Shown piece after piece: positions 1 to 7,212 of a DNA stretch of 19,080 bases (within the stretch, counting starts at the first letter, position 1; the number at the start of each line of letters is the position of its first letter). The stretch is from positions 1 through 19,080 of the forward strand of contig JAEYZR010000417.1 of assembly GCA_023427945.1 (NCBI GenBank). The letters run 5' to 3'. Position numbers and translations under genes: made by a program. The notes beneath the pieces were generated by a model. It was not told where the DNA came from and did not search any database. It worked only from the letters and a program-made list of their open reading frames with translations. The stretch is from Pseudomonadota bacterium (GTDB taxonomy: Bacteria > Pseudomonadota > Gammaproteobacteria > Burkholderiales > Burkholderiaceae_B).

Positions 1-2
1 AT

Positions 3-458
3 CTGGTCGTGGGCACCCACGTGCCTCCAGGATTCCTGGGCGACAAGCTGATAGACGTGAAGTTTGTCGCCGTCGCCCACCGCGACCATCGCCTGCATCA
101 TCTTGGCCGTGCGCCCACCACGACAGACCTGGACGCCGAGATCCACATCGTCGTACGCGACTCCGGCAACACCAGCCCGCGCGACGACGGCTGGTTGGGA
201 GCGAAACAACGATGGACGGTCGGCAGCATGGCCACCTCGCACGACATGGTGGTCGCGGGCCTGGGCTTTGCCTGGTTGCCGCAGCACATGGTCGGCGAGG
301 ACATCGCGCGCGGCGTACTCAAGCCCTTGGCGCTGGCCCAGGGGCAGGAGCGCCTGGTGGCGCTGAACATCGTCTTTGCCGATGCCCAGAGCGCAGGCCC
401 GGCCACCCGCCATCTGGCCAGGCTGCTGGCCCGGGCGGCGGCAGGCGCCGATCAATAA
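3..458 (+). CDS. LysR-type transcriptional regulator, C-terminal part (5' end outside window)
   Basis: The reading frame is open from the first bases of the window and ends at TAA 456-458, so only about 150 C-terminal residues are visible. They look like the effector-binding domain of a LysR-type regulator: a segment reading FVAVAHRDHRLHHLG, typical of the first subdomain, then a TSHDMVVAGLGFAWLPQHMV segment, which is the usual 'G-G-hydrophobic-LP' strand where the effector pocket forms, and a final short helix. The DNA-binding helix-turn-helix would lie upstream and is not visible. The gene converges on the TonB receptor gene and overlaps its stop by 7 bp, so it is not in that operon and its target is unknown. 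The family call rests on the C-terminal domain alone. Confidence 0.75.
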   Translation: MVVGTHVPPGFLGDKLIDVKFVAVAHRDHRLHHLGRAPTTTDLDAEIHIVVRDSGNTSPRDDGWLGAKQRWTVGSMATSHDMVVAGLGFAWLPQHMVGEDIARGVLKPLALAQGQERLVALNIVFADAQSAGPATRHLARLLARAAAGADQ

Positions 459-2695
459 CGAACGTTGGCGCTCAGGATGAACTGACGCCCAGGCCCCCAG
501 TCCGCGTGGTGAACGCCGTTGGTACGCACGAAGTATTTCTTGTCGGCCAGGTTCAACACGTTCAACTGCAGGCTCGCATTCTTGCTGACCTGATAGGCGG
601 CCATTGCATCGAAGCGCCAGTACGAAGGGATGTACACCCGGTTCGCGCCCCCGCCTGCGCCACCCTGGTTGCCGCCGAATGCCTTGCTGATGAAATACGC
701 GCCGCCACCCACAGTCAGATCCGGCAGGACCTTGTAGGTGTTCCACAGGCTGAAGCTGTTGCGCGGCGTGTTGGCCAGCGGGTCGCCTTCGTTGACGCCG
801 TTGTAGGCGCCTTTCAGCAGTTCGCTATCCATGTAGGCGTAGCCGCCAAACACATTCCAGCGCGGCGTGATGGCACCGCTGAAACCCAGCTCCAGCCCCT
901 GCACGCGGGTCTTTCCGGCCTGCTCGAAGGTGTTGGCATCGACGGCGATCTGTGCGTCCTTGCGTTCGGTGCGGAACAAGGCTGCGGTCAGCGCCAGTTT
1001 GCTGTCGAAGAAGTCCCACTTCGTACCCAGCTCTATCGTGTTGCTCTTCTCGGGATCGAGCCGATGGGCGTCGGCCGACAAACCTTCCTGGTCTCCGCCG
1101 CTGATCGTAGGCGGCGTGGACGCGGTGGCATACGAAACATAGATGCTGCCGTTGGAGGCAGGCTTGTACACCAGGCCTGCCTGATAGTTGAAGATCCCCC
1201 AGCTTGCATCCGTGCTCTGGCGCGCACCGCCGCGTGGCGTATAGGTGCCATCGATACGATAGTGGTCATAACGCAAGCCCAGGTTGGCCTGCCATTGCTC
1301 GGAGAACTTTATCGTGTCGAACGCATAGATCGCACGCGTGTTGGACTTGGAGTCAGCCGAAAGGCTGCCGCGACGAATCGAGCCCGACCAGTTGTCGTGG
1401 GGATTGGGTGAGAATACGGGCGTGCAGTCCTTTGCGCCCGCCCCGAATACCGGCGGGCAGTAACTACCCGATGTCGTCGCGACGGTATAGGCCGCATTCT
1501 TGTTGCGTTCCTGGGTGAGTTCCACGCCCAAGTCGAAGCTGTGCTGAAGCGGTCCCGTATTGGTCGTGCCGTAAAGCTCGGTCACGTTGGACAACATGTT
1601 GGTCTTGTTCCAGCGCGTCTTCAGGCCCCGCTGCATCCAGTACTGTTGCGTAAGCGGATCGAAGCGCGCCGCACCGCCATCACCCGGATTGGTCAGAACG
1701 TAATCGTTGAGCGTCTCGCCATAACGGGTGGCGTTGCGCACCGTCAGTGCGCTGTTGAAATCATGCTCGACTTCCAGCGTGCCGATATCGGCGCGGGTCT
1801 TGCGGTAGTCACGATCCAGCACACCATAGAACTTGTCGCGTCCCACACCCAGAATGCCGGTGGAAGTACGGGTGCCAGGAATCTTGGTGGCCAGGGGAAT
1901 GCCGTAGTCCGGCATGTCGTTGGTCTGCAGATGGTAGTAGCTCATCGTGACGCGGGTGGGCGTTCCCAGGCCGAACGACAGCGACGGCGCCACGCCGAAC
2001 TTGTCGTAATCGACAACGTTGCGACCGGGCGTGTTGCCCTTGGCGCCCAACACGTTCAGCCGGAAAGCCGAATCGTCGCTGAACTGCCAGTTGCCATCGG
2101 CCGTGCCGCGCAGATAGGCGTCGGTTCCCACGCCCAGGGTGCCCTCGGCAAACGTACCCAACTGGGCTTTCTTGCTGACCAGGTTGATGCTGCCCCCACC
2201 CGATCCTCGTCCGCCCAACGCAGAATCGGCCCCCCTGACGACTTCGACGCTTTCCAGGTTGAAGACTTCGCGGGTCTGACCACCGGGATCACGGATGCCA
2301 TCGACGAAGATGTTGTTGGCCGATGCATTGCCTCGAATGAAAGGCCGATCGGCCTGAGGTTGCCCGCCTTCGCCAGCACCGAAGGTGATGCCGGGGGAGT
2401 TGCGCAGAATGTCCTGCAAGGAGGTGGCGGCGGTATCCTGAATCACGCCCTTGGGAATGACCTGCACCGATTTCGGCGTATCCACCAAGGGCGCGGTGAA
2501 TTTGCTTTGTGAAGCCTTGGGCACCAGATAGGCGTCGGGCGACTGCCCTTCCACACGCACAGGCGCGAGTTGCGGAATGCTTGTGCCACTGCCTTGAGCC
2601 AGTGCGAGCGGCGACAGGAACAGGGCGGGCAACGCAAACGCTGTCGTCAACGATGTATTCAACACGCCCAGTGAGCGTTCAGGATGATGAGACAC
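452..2695 (-). CDS. TonB-dependent siderophore receptor (outer membrane)
   Basis: This is a 747-residue outer-membrane gated channel for ferric siderophore uptake powered by TonB-ExbBD. A signal peptide covers about residues 1-33 (hydrophobic core then ALA-QG), followed by a TonB-box-like APVRVEG near 44-50. The plug domain (about 65-180) carries the hallmarks DILRNSPGITFGAGEGGQ, DRPFIRGN, VDGIRD and VEVVRGADSALGGRGSGGGSINLVSK. A 22-strand-type barrel follows and ends in an aromatic residue (NVRY). There is no N-terminal STN signalling domain, so it should not control a sigma factor itself. The plug motifs resemble catecholate receptors of the Fiu type, but the ligand cannot be assigned. The start is GTG at 2693-2695, chosen because a GGGGA ribosome-binding site precedes it. 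A Cys pair (GSYCPPVFGAGAKDC) probably forms a disulfide in an outer loop. Confidence 0.93.
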   Translation of the reverse strand: MSHHPERSLGVLNTSLTTAFALPALFLSPLALAQGSGTSIPQLAPVRVEGQSPDAYLVPKASQSKFTAPLVDTPKSVQVIPKGVIQDTAATSLQDILRNSPGITFGAGEGGQPQADRPFIRGNASANNIFVDGIRDPGGQTREVFNLESVEVVRGADSALGGRGSGGGSINLVSKKAQLGTFAEGTLGVGTDAYLRGTADGNWQFSDDSAFRLNVLGAKGNTPGRNVVDYDKFGVAPSLSFGLGTPTRVTMSYYHLQTNDMPDYGIPLATKIPGTRTSTGILGVGRDKFYGVLDRDYRKTRADIGTLEVEHDFNSALTVRNATRYGETLNDYVLTNPGDGGAARFDPLTQQYWMQRGLKTRWNKTNMLSNVTELYGTTNTGPLQHSFDLGVELTQERNKNAAYTVATTSGSYCPPVFGAGAKDCTPVFSPNPHDNWSGSIRRGSLSADSKSNTRAIYAFDTIKFSEQWQANLGLRYDHYRIDGTYTPRGGARQSTDASWGIFNYQAGLVYKPASNGSIYVSYATASTPPTISGGDQEGLSADAHRLDPEKSNTIELGTKWDFFDSKLALTAALFRTERKDAQIAVDANTFEQAGKTRVQGLELGFSGAITPRWNVFGGYAYMDSELLKGAYNGVNEGDPLANTPRNSFSLWNTYKVLPDLTVGGGAYFISKAFGGNQGGAGGGANRVYIPSYWRFDAMAAYQVSKNASLQLNVLNLADKKYFVRTNGVHHADWGPGRQFILSANVRY

Positions 2696-2713
2696 AATTT
2701 CCCCAGAAACGTT

Positions 2714-2732
2714 AATAAAAGTAATTCGTATT
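2714..2732. promoter_or_regulatory. Possible Fur-like site upstream of the TonB receptor
   Basis: The 160-bp gap upstream of the receptor has an AT-rich patch (about 2711-2737) within otherwise GC-rich DNA. The 19-mer AATAAAAGTAATTCGTATT agrees by eye with the classical Fur consensus at 11 of 19 positions. It sits 19-37 bp upstream of the GTG start, next to a -10-like TATAAA on the minus strand (2731-2736). Iron-regulated receptors usually have a Fur box here, which supports the placement, but the match is weak and no convincing -35 hexamer was found. Confidence 0.25.
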
Positions 2733-2788
2733 TATATTCGCCGGGATTGTGAACTTTGTTGCCTGAAACCATGCTGAACATCTGAACC

Positions 2789-2820
2789 AAAAAAAGTCGG
2801 ACAGGGTTTTCCTGTCCGAC
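2789..2820 (-). terminator. Rho-independent terminator of the SMP-30-like gene
   Basis: There is a perfect 10-bp inverted repeat (GTCGGACAGG / CCTGTCCGAC, 2796-2805 and 2811-2820) with a 5-nt loop. Read on the minus strand it is followed by seven Ts (A-run 2789-2795). It lies 36 bp past the stop of the SMP-30-like gene and should also insulate the receptor gene from read-through. Confidence 0.9.
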
Positions 2821-2855
2821 CTGTCCCACCCGGTCTGCCCGACCGTCTGTTTCAG

Positions 2856-3965
2856 CTACACGGCGGCGTGAGTCTCGACATAGAGCGCGTACAAGGAATG
2901 ACTGCTGGCCATATAGAGCCGGTTGCGCTTGGGACCACCGAACACCAGGTTGGCGCAGCGCTCGGGCAGGCGAATGAATCCGATCGGACGTCCCTGTGCA
3001 TTGAAGACTTTCACACCGTCCATTTCCTCGGATTTGCCTACGGGCACGTGCGCCCGCATGCCGCCACCGATGTCCACGGTTTCACTGGCCAAGGCGCCCG
3101 AGTATCCCCAGCCGCACCAAAGGTTGCCATCGCGATCCACCTTGAATCCGTCAAATGCACCCGGACCATCTGCATCAATCAACTTGGTCTTGTTGGACAC
3201 GCTCGCGCCATCGTCGGACACGTCGTAACTCCATATGCTGCGGTTGGGCGTCCCCTTCCATTCCACGACATAGAGTTTTTTCTCGTCCGGAGAAAACGCC
3301 AGGCCGTTCGGGTTGACCAGATCGGTGATCACCGCCGTCAGCTTCCTGTCCTTGTCGATGCGGTAGACATTGGTCGTCGCCTGCTCAGGCTTGGCCCGCG
3401 ATCCTTCCCACTCGCCGTTGATTCCGAAAGTCGGGTCGGTAAACCATATCGTGTCATCGGACTTCACCACCACGTCATTGGGAGCATTCAGACGTTTGCC
3501 TTCGAACGTGTCTGCCAGCACAGTCATGCTGCCGTCCTTCTCCGTTCGCACCACACGGCGCGTCACCGAGTGTTCACATGTGATCAAACGTCCCTGGCGA
3601 TCGCAGACATTGCCATTCGCGTAGTTCACACCCGTTTTGTGCTCGGAAAACTCGTTTGTTTTCTCATCGAATTTCATCAAGCGATTGTTCGGAATATCGC
3701 TCATGATCAACTCACCGGTATCAGGGAAATACGCCGGCCCCTCTGCCCAGCGCATGCCCGTGCCCAACTGCTCGACCGTGCTGCTGTAGATCCGGTACTT
3801 GGCAAAACTGGGATCGAGGATGAAGACCGAAGGATCGGGATAGCGCTGATTGGGCGTGAAAGGAAATGACTGAGCCAGCGCCTGCTTGCTTGCAAGCGCT
3901 GTCACGCCAAGCACTGCCGCCGCAGCCAGGAAATGCCTGCGAGCCGAATCGAATTGATCTTGCAT
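2856..3965 (-). CDS. SMP-30/gluconolactonase-like lactonase, Tat-exported
   Basis: This is a 369-residue six-bladed beta-propeller of the SMP-30/gluconolactonase/LRE family, which uses a divalent metal to hydrolyse sugar lactones. A twin-arginine signal (ARRHFLAAA, residues 8-16, cleavage near ALA-QS 31-33) sends it folded to the periplasm. Expected metal-site residues are visible: Glu75 in WAEGPAYF, Asn163 in NAPNDVVV, Asn220 in NPNGLAFSPD and Asp272 in GAFDGFKVD. The start is ATG with GGAGG six bases upstream. It has its own promoter-like element and a strong terminator, so it is probably monocistronic. The upstream neighbour is a PQQ-dependent sugar dehydrogenase, whose product would be a lactone, so a role in opening that lactone is a reasonable inference. 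The true substrate could be a different lactone or a phosphotriester-like compound. Confidence 0.88.
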   Translation of the reverse strand: MQDQFDSARRHFLAAAAVLGVTALASKQALAQSFPFTPNQRYPDPSVFILDPSFAKYRIYSSTVEQLGTGMRWAEGPAYFPDTGELIMSDIPNNRLMKFDEKTNEFSEHKTGVNYANGNVCDRQGRLITCEHSVTRRVVRTEKDGSMTVLADTFEGKRLNAPNDVVVKSDDTIWFTDPTFGINGEWEGSRAKPEQATTNVYRIDKDRKLTAVITDLVNPNGLAFSPDEKKLYVVEWKGTPNRSIWSYDVSDDGASVSNKTKLIDADGPGAFDGFKVDRDGNLWCGWGYSGALASETVDIGGGMRAHVPVGKSEEMDGVKVFNAQGRPIGFIRLPERCANLVFGGPKRNRLYMASSHSLYALYVETHAAV

Positions 3966-4022
3966 GATTGCCTCCGGGGTTGGTGAGGGTCGCTCTTATG
4001 AATGTAGGTATGCAACAAGTTT

Positions 4023-4037
4023 AGACATAAGATGTCT
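4023..4037. promoter_or_regulatory. 15-bp palindrome (AGACAT-AAG-ATGTCT), candidate operator
   Basis: This is a perfect 6-bp inverted repeat with a 3-bp spacer, 58 bp upstream of the SMP-30-like start. If transcription starts near 4048 from the promoter at 4055-4084, the palindrome covers about +11 to +25, a classical place for a repressor. No regulator for it is identified. A TTGCATAC sequence (reverse strand of 4008-4015) lies just downstream and matches one half of the GntR-type palindrome at 9445-9464. Confidence 0.45.
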
Positions 4038-4054
4038 GATCTCTTGCGGAAGAC

Positions 4055-4084
4055 ACTATTCCCGAAAGCGATTGCTCTGGTCAA
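4055..4084 (-). promoter_or_regulatory. Candidate sigma-70 promoter for the SMP-30-like gene
   Basis: On the minus strand a -35 TTGACC (4079-4084) and a -10 AATAGT (4055-4060) are separated by 18 bp. The hexamers match consensus at 5/6 and 4/6 positions. The predicted start near 4048 gives a leader of about 80 nt. The 227-bp gap 3966-4192 otherwise shows no gene and no clear terminator for the upstream dehydrogenase gene. Confidence 0.4.
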
Positions 4085-4192
4085 GCGATTTACGCATCCG
4101 GCACATTCCCTTCCCACACCAGTACTTCACCGCATGCAAGCCAGGATGGGTATCACCCGAATACTGGCGGGAGTGATTGAGGCGTCCGCCCT

Positions 4193-5785
4193 TCAGCGGG
4201 CAGGCACCAGGCGTAGCAATTTTCCCTGAGGGCCATCGGTCAGCACGAGAATGGCTCCATCGGGCGCACCCCTCACGTCCCGGATTCTTTGCCCATGCTC
4301 GGCCAGCAACCGCTGTTCACCCACGATCCGTCCATGCTCGCGAATGACACGACGGATCGACCGCTCCTTGAGCGCCGGCACAAGAAGATCGCCCGTCCAG
4401 CCGTCGAACAGCGAGCCTTGATAGACGGACAGCCCCGAGGGCGCTATGGAGGGAGTCCAGTCCATCAGCGGATCCACGAGCCCGACATAGTGGCGCAGCG
4501 GGGACACATTTGCGAACGAATAATCGATGCCCTGAGTGACCAGCGGCCAGCCATAGTTCTTGCCGGCAACAACGACGTTCAGCTCATCCCCGCCACGCGG
4601 TCCGTGCTCGGAAACCAGCACACTGCTGGTGACCGGATCGTAGACGATGCCTTGCGCGTTTCGATGGCCGATGCTGTAGAGCTCGGGCGCTGCGCCCGGC
4701 GGATCAAAGCGTGGATTGTCCGAAGGCGTCCCGCCGTCGCGATCGAGCCTGACGACACTGCCCAGATGATTCGCCACATTCTGCGCCTCGATCTGCGCCA
4801 GCCCGTCGCCCACCGTCAGGACGATCGTGCCGTCCGGCAGGAAGGCCAGTCGCCCGCCATTGTTCCCATGCGTGGCCTTGGGCGTGGAACTGAACAGCAC
4901 ACGTACATCCTGCAAGATGTCGTCCACCAGCCGCCCACGCACCAGTCGCGTGCCGTTGGCCGAAGCATCCCCATAACTCATGGTCAGGTACACCCAACCG
5001 GTGGAGGCAAAAGACGGATCGACGGCCACCTCCATCATCCCGGCCACGCCTCCCACAGCAAACACCGTCGGCAAGTCTGGGATGGCGATCTCCGAACGGG
5101 CACCGTCTGCAGAAATGGCCAGCAGTCTGCCTGCCATCTCAGTCACCAGGAGTCGACCATCAGGCAAGAAAGCCAGAGACCAGGGGCGATCCAGGTCCTG
5201 CACTATGGTCTGGACACGGTAATCCTCGGGATTCACATTGTCGACGGGACCACCGGCCGCGGGTGCCATGACATAAAAAGACAGCCCTGGGATTGCCAGC
5301 AGAGCGACTGCCAGACAGACAGTCTTCACATTCCAGCCCTGTCGTACGCCGGGAGCCGTCATCTTCCCAAATACCAGCCCACCCACCAGGCCGGTCGCAC
5401 ACATCGCGGCCAGGCCTGCAGCACTGGCCGTGGCCGCCACGAGATCCGGCATGGGGGTGAACAGACCGAGGCCCGTGAAGACGCACCACATCGCCGCAGC
5501 GGCGAGCAGCGCCAGTCCCATCAGGCGTGGCGTGCGCCTCGTCTGGCGAGTCAACCGATCGCCCAGCACAAGCGCAGGAATCAACCCGGCGGCGGCGATG
5601 GCGCACATCACGGGACCGAACCTGATTGCATCTTCAATCGTCAGCACGAGCCTGGTCGATACGGCGACGTCGATCGCGCCGACAGTGAGTGCGGCAAGAC
5701 TCACCTGAGTCTGCACCACACTGCCCAGCACACCGACCACGAGGATCGCCACGAGCAATGCAATTACCCTGCGAGGACTGCCCAT
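4193..5785 (-). CDS. Membrane-anchored PQQ-dependent aldose (sugar) dehydrogenase
   Basis: This 530-residue protein has two parts. Residues about 1-178 form five predicted membrane helices (roughly 7-24, 56-76, 88-110, 113-141, 155-177). Residues about 190-530 are a six-bladed propeller of the soluble glucose dehydrogenase/YliI (Asd) family, which oxidises aldoses to lactones with PQQ and calcium. Family marks are RPWSLAFLPDGRLLVTE (200-216), the catalytic-His motif THGNNGGRL (His306), LTVGDG, GHRNAQG, SEHGPRGGDELN, GKNYGWP and APSGLSVY. The helix block resembles in layout, not clearly in sequence, the anchor of membrane glucose dehydrogenase, and would hand electrons to the quinone pool. ATG 5783-5785 is preferred because AGAAGG precedes it; an in-frame TTG six codons upstream lacks such a site. 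No PQQ synthesis genes are in the window. Confidence 0.88.
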   Translation of the reverse strand: MGSPRRVIALLVAILVVGVLGSVVQTQVSLAALTVGAIDVAVSTRLVLTIEDAIRFGPVMCAIAAAGLIPALVLGDRLTRQTRRTPRLMGLALLAAAAMWCVFTGLGLFTPMPDLVAATASAAGLAAMCATGLVGGLVFGKMTAPGVRQGWNVKTVCLAVALLAIPGLSFYVMAPAAGGPVDNVNPEDYRVQTIVQDLDRPWSLAFLPDGRLLVTEMAGRLLAISADGARSEIAIPDLPTVFAVGGVAGMMEVAVDPSFASTGWVYLTMSYGDASANGTRLVRGRLVDDILQDVRVLFSSTPKATHGNNGGRLAFLPDGTIVLTVGDGLAQIEAQNVANHLGSVVRLDRDGGTPSDNPRFDPPGAAPELYSIGHRNAQGIVYDPVTSSVLVSEHGPRGGDELNVVVAGKNYGWPLVTQGIDYSFANVSPLRHYVGLVDPLMDWTPSIAPSGLSVYQGSLFDGWTGDLLVPALKERSIRRVIREHGRIVGEQRLLAEHGQRIRDVRGAPDGAILVLTDGPQGKLLRLVPAR

Positions 5786-5816
5786 TGAAACCTTCTGGAT
5801 CAAGCGGATTGAATGG

Positions 5817-5875
5817 TGACGGCAAGCATCGACTGTATCAGGGACTTGGATGTCCCGGACATGTGCCTGCCGTCA
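5817..5875 (-). other. Long intercistronic hairpin between the M20 hydrolase and PQQ dehydrogenase genes
   Basis: As minus-strand RNA, the 12-base arms at 5864-5875 and 5817-5828 pair at all positions (eleven Watson-Crick pairs and one G-U), enclosing 35 nt. Inside, two smaller inverted repeats overlap and exclude each other: GGGAC/GTCCC (5841-5845 and 5852-5856) and ATGTCC/GGACAT (5850-5855 and 5857-5862). The structure begins 6 nt after the hydrolase stop and ends 31 nt before the dehydrogenase ATG. There is no T-tract, so it is not a standard terminator. Possible roles are transcript stabilisation, attenuation or a leader switch. Confidence 0.55.
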
Positions 5876-5881
5876 ACCGGT

Positions 5882-7147
5882 TCAATCGCGAGCCAGTTCG
5901 AACAGTGCATGCGCCAGCACCCGTGCACCATCGGCCATGTGCGAGGGCGCCGCATACTCGAGATCGTTGTGCGTCTGACCATCCCGGCACTGAATGAACA
6001 ACATGCCTGTGGCACAGATATCGCTCAGATAGCGGGAGTCATGGCCTGCGGTGGACGGCAGATCCAGCGTGTCGATTTTCAGGAAGTCTGCGGCTTGATG
6101 CAGAAGCCTGCATATCCCGGTATCGAAATCCAGCGACTGCGCACTGGACAACAACTCCACTGCGACCTTGCAAGGGCCGGCGACGTCTTCACAGAGGGAA
6201 GAAACCTGCTGACCAAGCCGCTGCAAATGAGCAGAGTCAGGATGACGCATATCAATGGAGAACACGACCTGACTCGGTACAACAGAAGGCGCACCCGGAA
6301 CCACACTGAAACGTCCGACAGTCAGCCGCAGCACATCGTTCTCGTCATGGAAGCGTTCACTCATCTCCTGAACGCAGCGCAGTGCTGCGAGCAAGGCATC
6401 CTTGCGCCGTGAGAGAGGCACCGTACCCGCATGTGCCGCCTCACCATCGACTGTCACACGAAAGGTGAGCTTGCCCTGCATGGTCGTAACCACCCCCACG
6501 CTCAATCCCGCGGCTTCCAAAACGGTGCCCTGCTCGATGTGCGGCTCGATATAGGCCGCCACCGGGCTTCGAAGCTCACGCATTGGCAACGCCGGCATGG
6601 CGGCACGCACTTGCGCCAGCGCATCGGCGATCGACACGCCATGCGCATCCGTCACGGCAAGCGTCTGCTCAAGGCTGCGTGCGCCGGCATACACAGACGA
6701 GCCCGACATTCCCGGCGCAAAGCGCGACCCCTCCTCGTTCATCCAGGCCACGACATCGATCGGATGACGATGCCTCTGGCCAGACTGCGCAATGGCCTGC
6801 ACGGCCTCCAGCGCGGCGAGCACGCCATAGGCGCCATCGTATTGCCCCCCCGTGGGTTGAGTGTCGATGTGCGAACCGGCCATGACGGGCGGTGCATCGG
6901 GGTCCGTGCCCTCCAGGCGCAAAAACAGATTCCCGATTGCGTCGGTCTGTGCCCGCATACCGATCTGCGCGGCCCAATCGAGCAGCAAAGTCTGTGCTTG
7001 AGCATCGCCCGGCGTCAGCGCCTGGCGGTCCACACCGGTGCTCGAATAGGCGCCGATCTGGGCCAGTTCGTCGATACGACGGGCCAGACGCGCAGAATCG
7101 ACAAAGTGGGCGGGGTGCTGCGAAGCGTTGGTGTTTTCTGTGGACAT
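5882..7147 (-). CDS. M20-family Zn amidohydrolase (N-carbamoyl-L-amino-acid hydrolase / allantoate amidohydrolase type)
   Basis: This is a 421-residue cytoplasmic metallohydrolase of the HyuC/AllC/beta-ureidopropionase group, which cleaves N-carbamoyl amino acids or allantoate to release ammonia and CO2 from a ureido group. Metal ligands of the family are visible: His93 (AGSHIDT), Asp104 (GGQYDGAYG), Glu138-Glu139 (NEEGSRF), His203 (EPHIEQG) and His393 (GQTHNDLEYA). Substrate-side marks also match: GEAAHAGTVPLSRRKD in the lid/dimerisation domain, IDMRHPD and STAGHDSRYL. The start is ATG with AGAGGT upstream. It follows an aminotransferase gene by 65 bp and is probably co-transcribed with it, so the amino acid it releases may be transaminated next. 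HyuAB encoded nearby on the other strand makes an N-carbamoyl substrate plausible; an allantoate-type ureide is an alternative. Confidence 0.9.
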   Translation of the reverse strand: MSTENTNASQHPAHFVDSARLARRIDELAQIGAYSSTGVDRQALTPGDAQAQTLLLDWAAQIGMRAQTDAIGNLFLRLEGTDPDAPPVMAGSHIDTQPTGGQYDGAYGVLAALEAVQAIAQSGQRHRHPIDVVAWMNEEGSRFAPGMSGSSVYAGARSLEQTLAVTDAHGVSIADALAQVRAAMPALPMRELRSPVAAYIEPHIEQGTVLEAAGLSVGVVTTMQGKLTFRVTVDGEAAHAGTVPLSRRKDALLAALRCVQEMSERFHDENDVLRLTVGRFSVVPGAPSVVPSQVVFSIDMRHPDSAHLQRLGQQVSSLCEDVAGPCKVAVELLSSAQSLDFDTGICRLLHQAADFLKIDTLDLPSTAGHDSRYLSDICATGMLFIQCRDGQTHNDLEYAAPSHMADGARVLAHALFELARD

Positions 7148-7176
7148 GCGTTACCTCTGTAGACAGACGTTTAACG

Positions 7177-7200
7177 CCATCGAAGCGCGTACTTCGATGG
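7177..7200 (-). other. Intercistronic hairpin between aminotransferase and M20 hydrolase genes
   Basis: A perfect 9-bp inverted repeat CCATCGAAG/CTTCGATGG (7177-7185 and 7192-7200) has a 6-nt loop and lies 12 nt past the aminotransferase stop. There is no T-run on the minus strand, so it is more likely a transcript-stabilising or partial-attenuation element than a full terminator. Confidence 0.55.
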
Positions 7201-7212
7201 TCATCGTTCGCA

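Noticed and set aside
212..2512. Long open frames on the plus strand (212-1411 and 1541-2512) within the TonB receptor gene.
   Set aside because: They are antisense to a well-supported receptor, their translations have no recognisable domain and are rich in His/Arg/Gly, as expected from the complement of GC-rich codons.
4032..4229. Small plus-strand frames of 65-71 codons in the gap before the SMP-30-like gene.
   Set aside because: No convincing ribosome-binding site or recognisable sequence; they run over a promoter-like region and into the antisense of the dehydrogenase gene.
4289..5788. A 499-codon plus-strand open frame antisense to the PQQ dehydrogenase.
   Set aside because: The sense product matches its family over the propeller, whereas this frame gives a low-complexity His/Gln/Arg-rich sequence with no motif and no ribosome-binding site.
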